From: Pantoea sp. alder81
Lineage (GTDB): Bacteria; Pseudomonadota; Gammaproteobacteria; Enterobacterales; Enterobacteriaceae
Direction of reading: 5' to 3'
NCBI RefSeq assembly: GCF_020179835.1
Contig: NZ_JAIUDA010000009.1
Coordinates: 124,001 to 188,000 of the forward strand
DNA: 64,000 bases
In this document: in pieces, positions 36,314-44,838 of the stretch
Layout of the letters: each line of letters starts with the position of its first letter
Numbering within the stretch: position 1 is the first letter of the stretch
Translations under genes and position numbers: made by a program
The notes under the pieces: model-generated
Seen by the model: only the letters and a program-made list of their open reading frames with translations
The model's database searches: none
Told to the model about the DNA's origin: nothing

Positions 36314-37318
36314 TCAAACACCGACCGGCAGCAGATTGGTTTCCAGATAGCGACGGCAAAGACGCACGGAGTGATCGGCCCAGCGCGGCCCCAGGCTCAG
36401 CGCCATCTCGGTGTCCGCGTGTGTGCCCATCCATGCGGTCATCTGGATGCGGCGTTGGATCAGCAGCGTCGGCACCAGCGCCATCTCCTGATCGCTGATA
36501 TGCGCGACACGCTCGTAGCCCTGGATCCAGTTATCCACCCACTCGGCCGCACGCGAATGATGCTCGACAAAGCTGATCGCCGCCGCCAGATCGTGCAGAT
36601 ACCAGCCCATGCCGCAGTCATCGAAGTCGATCACCCGGGTTTCACCTTTGTGCAGTAGCAGATTAGTGAGGCGCAGATCAGCGTGGATTAAGCCATAACG
36701 ATCCGTGCCTTTGCCAAAGTCTTGCAGCTCCAGCCCGACACGCGCCACGGCCTCAGCCACGATACCGTGATCGGCCGGATTCAGGTTCGGTGCATCCTGC
36801 CAGCGCCCCCAGTGGCTGCGATCGCTGACCATGGTGTGATGATCCCAGATGATGCGCTGGAAGCCAGCCGGCTTTTGCCAGCTGCGGCTGTGCTGATGCA
36901 GGCGCGCAGTGATGTGTCCGAGCTGCTGGAAGGCTTTGGGATCGACATCGGTGGTGGGCATCTCGCCCTCGATCCAGTGGAACAGTACCGCGTGCCGCAC
37001 GCCGCCATCGGGCATGGCTATTGTCAGCACCGATTCGCCATCACTGGCCGGAATCGCCTGCGGCACCATAATGCCAATCTCACGCAGCGCGTCGAGCCAC
37101 AGTAGCTCACTCTGGATATCGGCTTTGCTGTGATAGTCAGGTCGATGCAGGCGCAACGCATAACGCTTTCCGCCCGCCAGCAGCAGAAAGGTGGCGTTTT
37201 CCGAGCGACAAAGTAGCTTCAGCTCGCCGTGGAATGGCGCGGGGTAACAGGCCAGCGCCTGCTGTGCCAATAGCGCCATTGCAGCATCGGTCAGGGAATC
37301 GGATTGTTTCGCGCTCAT
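36314..37318 (-). CDS. APH-fold small-molecule kinase, possible amino-alcohol kinase
   Basis: This 334-residue protein has the aminoglycoside/choline-kinase fold: an N-lobe with GKRYALRLHRPDY, the catalytic loop HADLRLTNLLL (Brenner motif H-x-D-x4-N) and the metal-binding VIDFDDCGMGWYLHDLA. Its relatives include homoserine, choline, hydroxylysine and amino-alcohol kinases. It is divergent from an ethanolamine-type permease and next to an AraC regulator, which suggests ethanolamine or 1-aminopropan-2-ol phosphorylation. Antibiotic resistance is less likely. Confidence 0.8.
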   Translation of the reverse strand: MSAKQSDSLTDAAMALLAQQALACYPAPFHGELKLLCRSENATFLLLAGGKRYALRLHRPDYHSKADIQSELLWLDALREIGIMVPQAIPASDGESVLTIAMPDGGVRHAVLFHWIEGEMPTTDVDPKAFQQLGHITARLHQHSRSWQKPAGFQRIIWDHHTMVSDRSHWGRWQDAPNLNPADHGIVAEAVARVGLELQDFGKGTDRYGLIHADLRLTNLLLHKGETRVIDFDDCGMGWYLHDLAAAISFVEHHSRAAEWVDNWIQGYERVAHISDQEMALVPTLLIQRRIQMTAWMGTHADTEMALSLGPRWADHSVRLCRRYLETNLLPVGV

Positions 37319-37388
37319 TCATCTCTCTCCAGCATCAATCTTTAGGGAAGCAAGTGTTATCAGCATGGGATGACGGCGTCCTGACTGC

Positions 37389-37459
37389 TTGACCGCAGAT
37401 AACCCAAAGTTGACCGCAGCGTACATCTGGCACTTTTCTTGCCTCAGAGTTGACCGTGG
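37389..37459. promoter_or_regulatory. Direct repeats TTGACCGCAG, candidate AraC-type operator
   Basis: TTGACCGCAG occurs at 37389 and 37410 (21-bp spacing, two helical turns), with a variant TTGACCGTGG at 37450. They sit in the divergent kinase-permease region. AraC-type activators bind direct half-sites with this spacing. Confidence 0.55.
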
Positions 37460-37588
37460 AGGACAAAACTCACTGCGCCCGCGTCAAGTTTTCCCGCAGC
37501 GGGCGGCGGCATTATCACTTCACTGTAGTGCATAGAACAAAACAGCGCGGTGCAGCCGCCGCATAACAATCACGACGGGGAGACGATT

Positions 37589-38953
37589 ATGACGAGTAAG
37601 CTCAAACCCACGCTGGGCACTCTGCATTTGTGGGGTATCGCGGTTGGACTGGTAATTTCCGGGGAGTATTTTGGCTGGAGTTATGGCTGGGGCGTGGCGG
37701 GCACATTGGGTTTCCTGATCACCACCGCGCTGATCGCCACCATGTATACCTGCTTCATTTTTAGCTTTACCGAACTGACTACCGCCATTCCACACGCCGG
37801 TGGCCCGTTTGCTTACAGCCGCCGCGCCTTTGGTGAAACTGGCGGTTTGATTGCCGGTCTGGCGACGCTGATTGAATTTGTGTTTGCCCCGCCGGCGATT
37901 GCCATGGCGATTGGCGCCTATCTCAACGTGCAGTACCCCGATCTCAATCCGAAAACCGCCGCCGTGGGTGCCTATCTGGTGTTTATGACACTCAATATCC
38001 TCGGCGTGAAGCTGGCGGCGATGTTTGAGCTGGTGGTCACAGTGCTGGCGGTACTGGAACTACTGGTGTTTATGGGCGTGGTTTCACCGGGCTTCAGTAT
38101 CGCTAACTTTGCCGCCAACGGCTGGGCGGGTAGCGATCACTTCGGCATGCCCGCCCTTTCGGGTATCTTCGCCGCCATTCCGTTTGCCATCTGGTTCTTC
38201 CTCGCCATTGAAGGCGCTGCCATGGCCGCCGAAGAGGCTAAAGATCCGAAACGCACCATTCCCAAGGCCTACATCACCGGCATTCTGACGCTGGTGGTAC
38301 TGGCGATTGGCGTGATGCTGCTGGCCGGCGGCGCAGGCGACTGGCGCAAGCTGTCAGACATCAACGATCCGCTGCCGCAGGCGATGAAGATGATCGTCGG
38401 CGAACATTCAAACTGGATGCATATGCTGGTGTGGATTGGTTTGTTTGGCCTGATCGCCAGCTTCCACGGCATTATTCTTGGCTATTCACGTCAGTTCTTT
38501 GCTCTGGCGCGCGCGGGTTATCTGCCACAGGGTCTGGCAAAACTGTCACGCTTCCAGACACCGCACCGGGCGATTATTGCCGGTGGAGTAATCGGTATTG
38601 CGGCGATTTACAGCGATGGGCTGATTAACCTGCAGGGCATGACGCTGACGGCAGCGATGATCACCATGGCGGTGTTTGGTGCCATCGTGATGTACCTGAT
38701 GAGTATGCTGAGCCTGTTCAAGCTTCGTCGCACGGCACCCGAGATGGAACGCAGCTTCCGCGCGCCGGGTTATCCGATTATTCCGGGCATTGCGTTGGTG
38801 CTGTCACTGGTGTGTCTGATTGCCATGCTGTGGTTCAACCCGGTGATTGGCGGCCTGTTCGTGGGGATTATGGTGGTGGGATATATCTACTTCCTGGCGA
38901 CCAAAACTCAGCGTCAGAATGCACCGCAGGATGCGATGTTGATGGGTGAGTAA
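37589..38953 (+). CDS. Ethanolamine-type APC permease
   Basis: This 454-residue APC-superfamily transporter has about twelve membrane helices and resembles ethanolamine permeases (LHLWGIAVGLVISGEYFGWS, TELTTAIPHAGGPFAYSRRA, FVFAPPAIAMAIGAY). The ATG at 37589, behind GGGGAG, is preferred over a GTG at 37550. It probably imports ethanolamine or a similar amino alcohol in exchange for, or with, a proton. The divergent kinase may then phosphorylate the substrate. No eutBC lyase genes are present. Confidence 0.87.
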   Translation: MTSKLKPTLGTLHLWGIAVGLVISGEYFGWSYGWGVAGTLGFLITTALIATMYTCFIFSFTELTTAIPHAGGPFAYSRRAFGETGGLIAGLATLIEFVFAPPAIAMAIGAYLNVQYPDLNPKTAAVGAYLVFMTLNILGVKLAAMFELVVTVLAVLELLVFMGVVSPGFSIANFAANGWAGSDHFGMPALSGIFAAIPFAIWFFLAIEGAAMAAEEAKDPKRTIPKAYITGILTLVVLAIGVMLLAGGAGDWRKLSDINDPLPQAMKMIVGEHSNWMHMLVWIGLFGLIASFHGIILGYSRQFFALARAGYLPQGLAKLSRFQTPHRAIIAGGVIGIAAIYSDGLINLQGMTLTAAMITMAVFGAIVMYLMSMLSLFKLRRTAPEMERSFRAPGYPIIPGIALVLSLVCLIAMLWFNPVIGGLFVGIMVVGYIYFLATKTQRQNAPQDAMLMGE

Positions 38954-38964
38954 TGGTTAAATTG

Positions 38965-39016
38965 CAGGGGCGCAAACCTGCGCCCCTGTCCAAAGGTCGC
39001 TATGGAAGCGACCTTT
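38965..39016. terminator. Two hairpins between the permease gene and mak
   Basis: CAGGGGCG(CA)..TGCGCCCCTG at 38965-38988 and AAAGGTCGC..GCGACCTTT at 38992-39016 lie between convergent genes. Confidence 0.65.
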
Positions 39017-39017
39017 C

Positions 39018-39929
39018 TTACGATTTCAGCGGCCACAGCCATGCAGCGCCACGCACACCGCTGGAATCGCCGTGTACCGCTTTCAACACCGGCGTTTCAC
39101 ACTCGCGACCAAACACCCACTGCTTCATCAACGTTGGCAACGTCTGGTAAAGACGATCGTTATTACTCATGCCGCCGCCCAGCACGATCACATCCGGATC
39201 GAGCAAATTCACCACCTGCGCCAGCGATTTGGCCAAGCGCATTTCGTAACGGCTCATCGCCAGCTCTGCCACCGGATCCTGCTGCTCAATCAGCTTGATG
39301 ATCTCTGCGCCCTTCAATGCTTTGCCGCTCAAACGTTGATAATCGATGGCAAAGCCCGTGCCCGATACAAAGGTCTCAATGCAGCCCTGCAAGCCGCAAT
39401 AGCACGGCACTTCTTCGCGATGGCGCAGTTCATCTTCATCCATCCACGGCAGCGGATTATGCCCCCACTCGCCCGCATTGCCATTACCGCCAATACGCGA
39501 TTCACCGCCAATTGCCACGCCAGCGCCCGAACCGGTGCCGATGATCACCGCAAACACCAGCGGCTGACCCGCGCCTGCACCGTCTACCGCCTCAGAAACC
39601 GCCAAACAATTCGCGTCATTGGCGATGCGCACGTCACGATTCAGCGCCTCGGCCAGATCCTTGTCCAGCGGCTGGCCGTTGAGCCAGGTAGAGTTGGCGT
39701 TTTTCACCCGCTGGGTGTACGGCGAAATGGTGCCAGGAATGCCAATGCCGACCGTGCCTTTTTCACCGGTTTTCTCTTCTGCCAGTAGCACTAAGTCGAC
39801 AATCGCCTGCACCGTGGCGGCATAGTCATCGCGCGGGGTATTGACGCGGTGACGGAACAGCTCTTGCCCCTGATCGGAGAGCGCAATCACTTCAATCTTG
39901 GTACCGCCTAAATCAATCCCAATACGCAC
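39018..39929 (-). CDS. mak: Fructokinase Mak (ROK family)
   Basis: Mak phosphorylates fructose (and mannose) to the 6-phosphate. The 303-residue ROK protein starts at a GTG (MRIGIDLGGTKIEVIA) and has the nucleotide site IGTGSGAGVAI, the catalytic Asp region LANDANC-type (IANDANCLAVSEAV) and the zinc motif with CYCGLQGCIE. Identity to E. coli Mak (302 aa) is high, and its position next to rdgC is the E. coli one. Confidence 0.96.
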   Translation of the reverse strand: MRIGIDLGGTKIEVIALSDQGQELFRHRVNTPRDDYAATVQAIVDLVLLAEEKTGEKGTVGIGIPGTISPYTQRVKNANSTWLNGQPLDKDLAEALNRDVRIANDANCLAVSEAVDGAGAGQPLVFAVIIGTGSGAGVAIGGESRIGGNGNAGEWGHNPLPWMDEDELRHREEVPCYCGLQGCIETFVSGTGFAIDYQRLSGKALKGAEIIKLIEQQDPVAELAMSRYEMRLAKSLAQVVNLLDPDVIVLGGGMSNNDRLYQTLPTLMKQWVFGRECETPVLKAVHGDSSGVRGAAWLWPLKS

Positions 39930-40074
39930 GATTTATTCCTCATTATTCGTTCAGGTGACAGATACAGTAGAAGGCTGAATCGGGAAAGGCAATGAAACCC
40001 ATCCGATGTTTCGCTATCATGCGCGCTGACTTTGAGACTTGTGCGCCCGATCGCACCCACGGTAAGGAATCCCG

Positions 40075-40986
40075 ATGTTGTGGTTTAAAAATATGATGGT
40101 TTATCGTCTGAATCGTGACATCCCGCTGTCCGCAGACGATCTGGAAAAACAGCTCGACGCCTTCACGTTTTCCCCGTGCGGCAGTCAGGATATGGCGAAA
40201 ACCGGCTGGGTCTCACCGATGGGCAACCGCGGTGAAGCGCTGACGCATGAAATCAATGGTCAGATCGTGATTTGCGCGCGCACCGAGCAGAAAATCCTGC
40301 CTTCGCCAGTAGTGAAGCAAGCGCTGGAAGCGAAGATCGATAAGCTGGAAGCGGAACAGAGCCGCAAGCTGAAGAAGACCGAGAAAGACTCGCTGAAAGA
40401 TGAAGTGCTGCACAGCCTGCTGCCACGCGCGTTTAGCCGTTTCAGCCAGACTTTTATGTGGATCGATACCGTTAACAACCTGATCATCGTCGATTGCGCC
40501 AGCGCTAAAAAAGCCGAAGACACCTTAGCGCTGCTGCGTAAAAGCATCGGTTCACTGCCGGTGGTGCCGCTGACGCTGGAAAATCCGATTGAGTTAACGC
40601 TGACCGAATGGGTGCGTTCAGGTGAACTGCCAGCCGGTTTCGCGCTGATGGATGAAGCTGAGCTGAAAGCGATTCTTGAAGACGGCGGCGTGATCCGTTG
40701 TAAGAAACAGGATCTGATTTCCGATGAGATCGCCACCCACATTGAAGCCGGTAAAGTCGTCACTAAACTGGCTCTGGACTGGCAGGAACGCATTCAGCTG
40801 GTGATTGCCGACGATGCCTCGATCAAGCGTCTGAAGTTCAGCGACACGCTGCGTGAGCAGAATGACGATATCGACCGCGAAGATTTCGCCATGCGCTTTG
40901 ATGCCGATTTCACCCTGATGACCGGCGAACTGGCCGCGTTGATCAGTAATCTGGTGGAAGCATTAGGCGGCGAAGCCCAGCGCTAA
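40075..40986 (+). CDS. rdgC: Recombination-associated protein RdgC
   Basis: RdgC is a ring-shaped DNA-binding protein that limits RecA loading. The 303-residue protein matches E. coli RdgC from MLWFKNMMVYRLNRDI onwards, with the basic helical segment AEQSRKLKKTEKDSLKDEV and the C-terminal LKFSDTLREQNDD. It is divergent from mak and ends before a strong hairpin. Confidence 0.97.
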   Translation: MLWFKNMMVYRLNRDIPLSADDLEKQLDAFTFSPCGSQDMAKTGWVSPMGNRGEALTHEINGQIVICARTEQKILPSPVVKQALEAKIDKLEAEQSRKLKKTEKDSLKDEVLHSLLPRAFSRFSQTFMWIDTVNNLIIVDCASAKKAEDTLALLRKSIGSLPVVPLTLENPIELTLTEWVRSGELPAGFALMDEAELKAILEDGGVIRCKKQDLISDEIATHIEAGKVVTKLALDWQERIQLVIADDASIKRLKFSDTLREQNDDIDREDFAMRFDADFTLMTGELAALISNLVEALGGEAQR

Positions 40987-41033
40987 AGCCTGAGTCGATT
41001 ACCCCCACACCTGGCTATGCTGAAGCCAAAAAG

Positions 41034-41064
41034 AAACCGGGAATGCTAAAAGCATTCCCGGTTT
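41034..41064. terminator. Bidirectional terminator between rdgC and ppnP
   Basis: AAACCGGGAATGC and GCATTCCCGGTTT form a perfect 13-bp stem around TAAAA between convergent genes. Confidence 0.88.
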
Positions 41065-41092
41065 AATGATGACTCATGCTGAAAGTCAGCGT

Positions 41093-41377
41093 TTACAGGT
41101 AGCGGCACAGATAAGACGTTGGCTCAGCCACCTGCAAGTGGAATTCGCTGCTGCCGGGCACGTTAAACACGGAACCCGCTTCGTACCATTTCCACTCGGT
41201 TTCACCTGGCAGCAGCACTTTCAGTGCGCCGCTCACGACCGTCATCTCTTCCGGCTGTCCTGTACCGAAGGTGTATTCACCTTCCGCCATCACGCCAACG
41301 CTGGCACGGCCAATGGTTACGCTGTCGAAACCAATGGATTTCACTTTTCCGTCGAAATACTCACTTACGTTGAGCAT
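41093..41377 (-). CDS. ppnP: Pyrimidine/purine nucleoside phosphorylase
   Basis: PpnP (YaiE) is a cupin-fold nucleoside phosphorylase with broad specificity. The 94-residue protein matches E. coli from VSEYFDGKVKSIGF to the C-terminal FHLQVAEPTSYLCRYL and includes EEMTVVSGALKVLLPG. It lies 104 bases after the aroM stop on the same strand, where E. coli also has it. Confidence 0.96.
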   Translation of the reverse strand: MLNVSEYFDGKVKSIGFDSVTIGRASVGVMAEGEYTFGTGQPEEMTVVSGALKVLLPGETEWKWYEAGSVFNVPGSSEFHLQVAEPTSYLCRYL

Positions 41378-41481
41378 GTTACTTCCTCACAGCACATTAT
41401 GGTGTCTGGCAGATTACAAGGGAACTCGCTGATCTGTCACGCGAAAAAGCAGCTTAGAACACGAGTTGTGATCGGCCTCAG

Positions 41482-42162
41482 TCAGAGGATCAATTCTGCT
41501 GCTAACTTCGCCACCAGCACATTGGATAACAGCACCGGAATACCCAGCATTTTTTGCAGGAAATCCCGGTGCTTCTGATGGTAGCCAATACAGTCGAGCA
41601 CCACCACATCCGCGCCCTGCTCTTGCAGCGACAGGCCCGCCTCGATCAAATCATTTTGCTGCGCCAGATAAGGGCTGGCGACGGCAAAGCATGGCGCGGT
41701 GTTGAGATTGCGCCACTTATTGGCCTGCTCGGCGATTTGCTCTTCTACCGGCACGACAATGCCCACTTTATGCTGCTGCACAATGGCTTTAACCAGCGGG
41801 GGGATAATACGATCCGGCTCCAGCAGCAAGGCTTTTTGCGTCTTCAGCGTGCCAAACTCACCGGTGCACAACAGCAAAATCGTGTCGTATCCCTGCTCTT
41901 CCAGCGCATTAATTTTACGCTGCAGCCCCTGCTCAACTTTTGGCCCCGACAGGCGCACCTGCTCGCCAGTGATCATCCGCGAAACCAGCACTTTCTCACC
42001 CGCTTCCGGTGCATAAAACTGCTCCACCTCGGCGAGTGTCAGGCCATCAAGTAACCCTGCATGGGCGACCAGCTCTTCCGGTAGATGATCCTGCAGCAGC
42101 GGCAAAATGTCGCTACGCGGGGATTGACCAATCGTTAAGGTAACCAGGGACTGTTTCATCAT
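41482..42162 (-). CDS. aroM: AroM family protein
   Basis: This 226-residue protein matches E. coli AroM (225 aa): VTLTIGQSPRSDILPLL, EEQGYDTILLLCTGEF, PEKVGIVVPVEEQI-type and VVLDCIGYHQKHRDFLQ. AroM has the fold of the Asp/Glu racemase superfamily, with two candidate catalytic cysteines (LLCTGEF and VLDCIGY). Its reaction is unknown. It overlaps the stop of the DUF1177 gene by one base (TAATG), with a second ATG three bases on, and is the last gene of an OPT-DUF1177-aroM operon. Confidence 0.9.
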   Translation of the reverse strand: MMKQSLVTLTIGQSPRSDILPLLQDHLPEELVAHAGLLDGLTLAEVEQFYAPEAGEKVLVSRMITGEQVRLSGPKVEQGLQRKINALEEQGYDTILLLCTGEFGTLKTQKALLLEPDRIIPPLVKAIVQQHKVGIVVPVEEQIAEQANKWRNLNTAPCFAVASPYLAQQNDLIEAGLSLQEQGADVVVLDCIGYHQKHRDFLQKMLGIPVLLSNVLVAKLAAELIL

Positions 42163-43094
42163 TAGGCTTTCCGCGTACGCAGGTGGCTGAGACTACCATA
42201 CAGAGAGTGTAGTAACGCATACTCTTGCTTGTCATAGAACTGACAGGTTTCACGGCCAAACTCTTTCGCCACTTCCACCGCAAACTTCACGGTCGCCGCG
42301 ATATCGACTTCATGGCTGGCACCGGTGCCGCAACCTGGCACCACTGATTCCGCGCAAATTGCCACACCCACCACAGGCACATCGGTGGCGGTTGACGGCT
42401 GCAGGATGCTGTTCAGGTGATAAACACCGTTGCCGTAAGGTGTGATGTCCTGGGTGGTGATCGGGAAGGTCACCGCAGGCTTACCGCTGGTCATCTCCAT
42501 GATGCGCAACAGATCTTCTGATACGCGCAGGATATAACCCTCTTTCACGGTCGGCGACAGCGCGTAGCCTTTGTGATTGAGAATGCGGTTACCCTTGGTG
42601 GTATCGATGGAGAGAATCGCGTCAACACCGTCGATCACTTCGTTGTCATTCATGGTGATGTCATCGCAAGGCGAATCCATGAAATCCACCGGCTCATGCG
42701 GACGGGTTGGCGCATCCGGGCAGATGTGGGTGGTGATAATCACGTCACCCGCCAGCACATCGCCTTTGGTCTGCATCTGAGCCAGTTTCAGCGCACTGCT
42801 TACCGCCGCGACTGCACCATCCGCATCTGACACCATACCGATACGCGTCGGACGCGCACCGATGCCACCTAAACGACCGACAATGCCCAGCGTGGGCGCG
42901 GTTCCGCCTTTGCTCTTGCCCTGCGAACCCGGGATATCGATGCGCACGAAATCAGTACGTCCTTTAGGACCGGTCACACGTTTGAAGCTGGCGTTCACGC
43001 CCGGATAACTGGCGAAGAGATCCACCACCTGTTGCCCGTCGATGTAGGCGCTGTCGAGTAACTCAAAAACCTGCAGTGTCTGCTGTAAACTCAT
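42162..43094 (-). CDS. DUF1177 protein (metallopeptidase-like, function unknown)
   Basis: This 310-residue protein belongs to the DUF1177 family. Conserved blocks include GIVGRLGGIGARPTRIG, SDADGAVAAVS, THICPDAPTRPHEPVDF and DITPYGNGVYHLNS. Histidines, aspartates and a late Gly-rich PGCGTGASHEVDI suggest a metal-dependent hydrolase, but that is inference. There is no signal peptide, so it acts in the cytoplasm. It is coupled to aroM and starts 15 bases after the OPT transporter stop codon, so it may process the imported substrate. Confidence 0.85.
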   Translation of the reverse strand: MSLQQTLQVFELLDSAYIDGQQVVDLFASYPGVNASFKRVTGPKGRTDFVRIDIPGSQGKSKGGTAPTLGIVGRLGGIGARPTRIGMVSDADGAVAAVSSALKLAQMQTKGDVLAGDVIITTHICPDAPTRPHEPVDFMDSPCDDITMNDNEVIDGVDAILSIDTTKGNRILNHKGYALSPTVKEGYILRVSEDLLRIMEMTSGKPAVTFPITTQDITPYGNGVYHLNSILQPSTATDVPVVGVAICAESVVPGCGTGASHEVDIAATVKFAVEVAKEFGRETCQFYDKQEYALLHSLYGSLSHLRTRKA

Positions 43095-43109
43095 ATTGAA
43101 TTCCCTGGG

Positions 43110-44669
43110 TTATTTCTTGGTGCTACTGGCAAAAAGTGAATGGAAGAAGCTGTACAGCGCGTCGCCCGCAATAAACCCTGCGGCCATCACCTCCATCGGT
43201 GAACGTCCACGCTCGCCCCACACTCGAATGATCAGGATACGCAGCGCGATCCCCACCATCACCGCCCAACCTGCGGCGGCATTGTTGATTAACAAACCGG
43301 TCGCCAGCAATACGCCTAATTGACGCTTCGGCCCGCCGATAAACTGAATAATGGCTCCCGGAATCGCCCACATCAGCAGGTTGCCCGCGATGCCAGGCTC
43401 AGCACCGGCCTGAATGGTTTTGGCGTAAACGCGGGCCACTGGCGGCAGCAGGTTTTCGGCGAAGAACAAGTTATGCGCGTACCACACCACTGGAATACAA
43501 ATCACAAAGGCAATCATGGCGGCGATAAGCTGAATGCGGCGGCCCCACAGCTCTTTCTGTAAATCGGCACCGTTACCACGCAGGATAAAGCCGGCTTTCA
43601 GGTCGTAGCCCATATCGGCAAAGGCCGGTCCGGTGGCGGCAGTAAAGCCACACAGCAGGCAGAGCGCCAACGGTGGGAAGCTGAGCAGAATACCGAGGAT
43701 CAGGGTAATCAACGCCACCGCAAACGCCGGGAACCAGCCCGAGTGCATCGCGGCGATGCCGACAATCAGCTCATGCACAAAGGCAGCAAACGCGGCATAA
43801 ACGATAAACAGCACCAGCATCGGCAAGCCCATCTGGCTCCATAAACCGCCCGCCAGCGCCAGTAGCGTTGAAATAATGATGTAGCCCAGGGTGCCGAAAC
43901 CGAGTGAACGCTTCACTTCGCTGTCACTGCGGCTGACATTCAACTGATCGTTGCGACGGCTGACAATCACCTGTACCACCTGAATCAGCGCCACTAAACC
44001 TGCACCGACCATCATGCCGTGAGGAATATAAAGCGCATTGATATCGATACCAGCAACCGGTTGCGCATAAGCGCGCAGCAGGAAACCAATACCTAACATG
44101 CTCAGCGCCCAGATGTTGCCGATAAATGCGGTACCAAACGCCGACATGGGGATTTTCAGCATCGAACCGGCGATGCCGCCGACAATACCGACCACCAGCA
44201 GCCACGCCTGACGGCCACCTTTATCTCCGGCCTTGATGGCTTCCGCTGCTGCCACGCCAGGAGGCCATGCATTACTGGCCGGAAATACGCGGGTATCGAA
44301 CAAGCGGTACAACAAGTAGGCATCCAAAAGCATGGCTGCACTGACACCGACAAACAGCGGCAACACCAACTGCGGTTCGCCCAGCGCCCACGGCACCGCG
44401 ATCGGCATCAGCAGACTGTTGGCCGCGCCGAAAGTGGCTGAGGAGATGGCGGTTTGTGCAAGGTTCTGAACTTCGATGGAGCGATAGCGACGGAACCATT
44501 GCAGAGGAATGCGCGCCAGCAACATGGCAAACAGCGCACCGATAATTGAGGTATTGGGTGTGACCCCAATAGTGGTAATAAGCTGAACTCCGATGATGGC
44601 ACCCGCAACAGAGAGCACAACCAGCATTAAGCCCACGCCAAAACTCTTTATTGGATTATGTTGACGCAT
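43110..44669 (-). CDS. OPT/YSL-family transporter
   Basis: This 519-residue membrane protein has about fourteen hydrophobic segments and resembles OPT-family oligopeptide transporters, including the N-terminal VQLITTIGVTPNTS block and the C-terminal IQFIGGPKRQLGVLLATG. OPT proteins import small peptides, peptide derivatives or metal-siderophore complexes with protons; the substrate here is unknown. It is the first gene of the OPT-DUF1177-aroM operon. The upstream 169 bases hold the operon promoter and the iclR terminator. Confidence 0.86.
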   Translation of the reverse strand: MRQHNPIKSFGVGLMLVVLSVAGAIIGVQLITTIGVTPNTSIIGALFAMLLARIPLQWFRRYRSIEVQNLAQTAISSATFGAANSLLMPIAVPWALGEPQLVLPLFVGVSAAMLLDAYLLYRLFDTRVFPASNAWPPGVAAAEAIKAGDKGGRQAWLLVVGIVGGIAGSMLKIPMSAFGTAFIGNIWALSMLGIGFLLRAYAQPVAGIDINALYIPHGMMVGAGLVALIQVVQVIVSRRNDQLNVSRSDSEVKRSLGFGTLGYIIISTLLALAGGLWSQMGLPMLVLFIVYAAFAAFVHELIVGIAAMHSGWFPAFAVALITLILGILLSFPPLALCLLCGFTAATGPAFADMGYDLKAGFILRGNGADLQKELWGRRIQLIAAMIAFVICIPVVWYAHNLFFAENLLPPVARVYAKTIQAGAEPGIAGNLLMWAIPGAIIQFIGGPKRQLGVLLATGLLINNAAAGWAVMVGIALRILIIRVWGERGRSPMEVMAAGFIAGDALYSFFHSLFASSTKK

Positions 44670-44766
44670 ATTATCCCCGTATTTTCACCCTGTAGAAAAC
44701 GCGAATACGTTTCATGCCCGACACGCGGGACACCAACGTTTTTTATAAATCGTTCCCTGATTTTTG

Positions 44767-44795
44767 AAATAGGCAGGTCCGAAGACCTGCTATTT
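44767..44795. terminator. Terminator after the IclR-type gene
   Basis: AAATAGCAGGTC-TTCG-GACCTGCCTATTT read on the minus strand is a long stem closed by a UUCG tetraloop. Confidence 0.8.
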
Positions 44796-44838
44796 CCCTG
44801 GTGTGGCGCGAATAAACGCCTTTAAATCGAAAATAAGG

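Noticed and set aside
36314..37318. Aminoglycoside resistance gene
   Set aside because: The fold is shared with many metabolic kinases, and the neighbours are metabolic.
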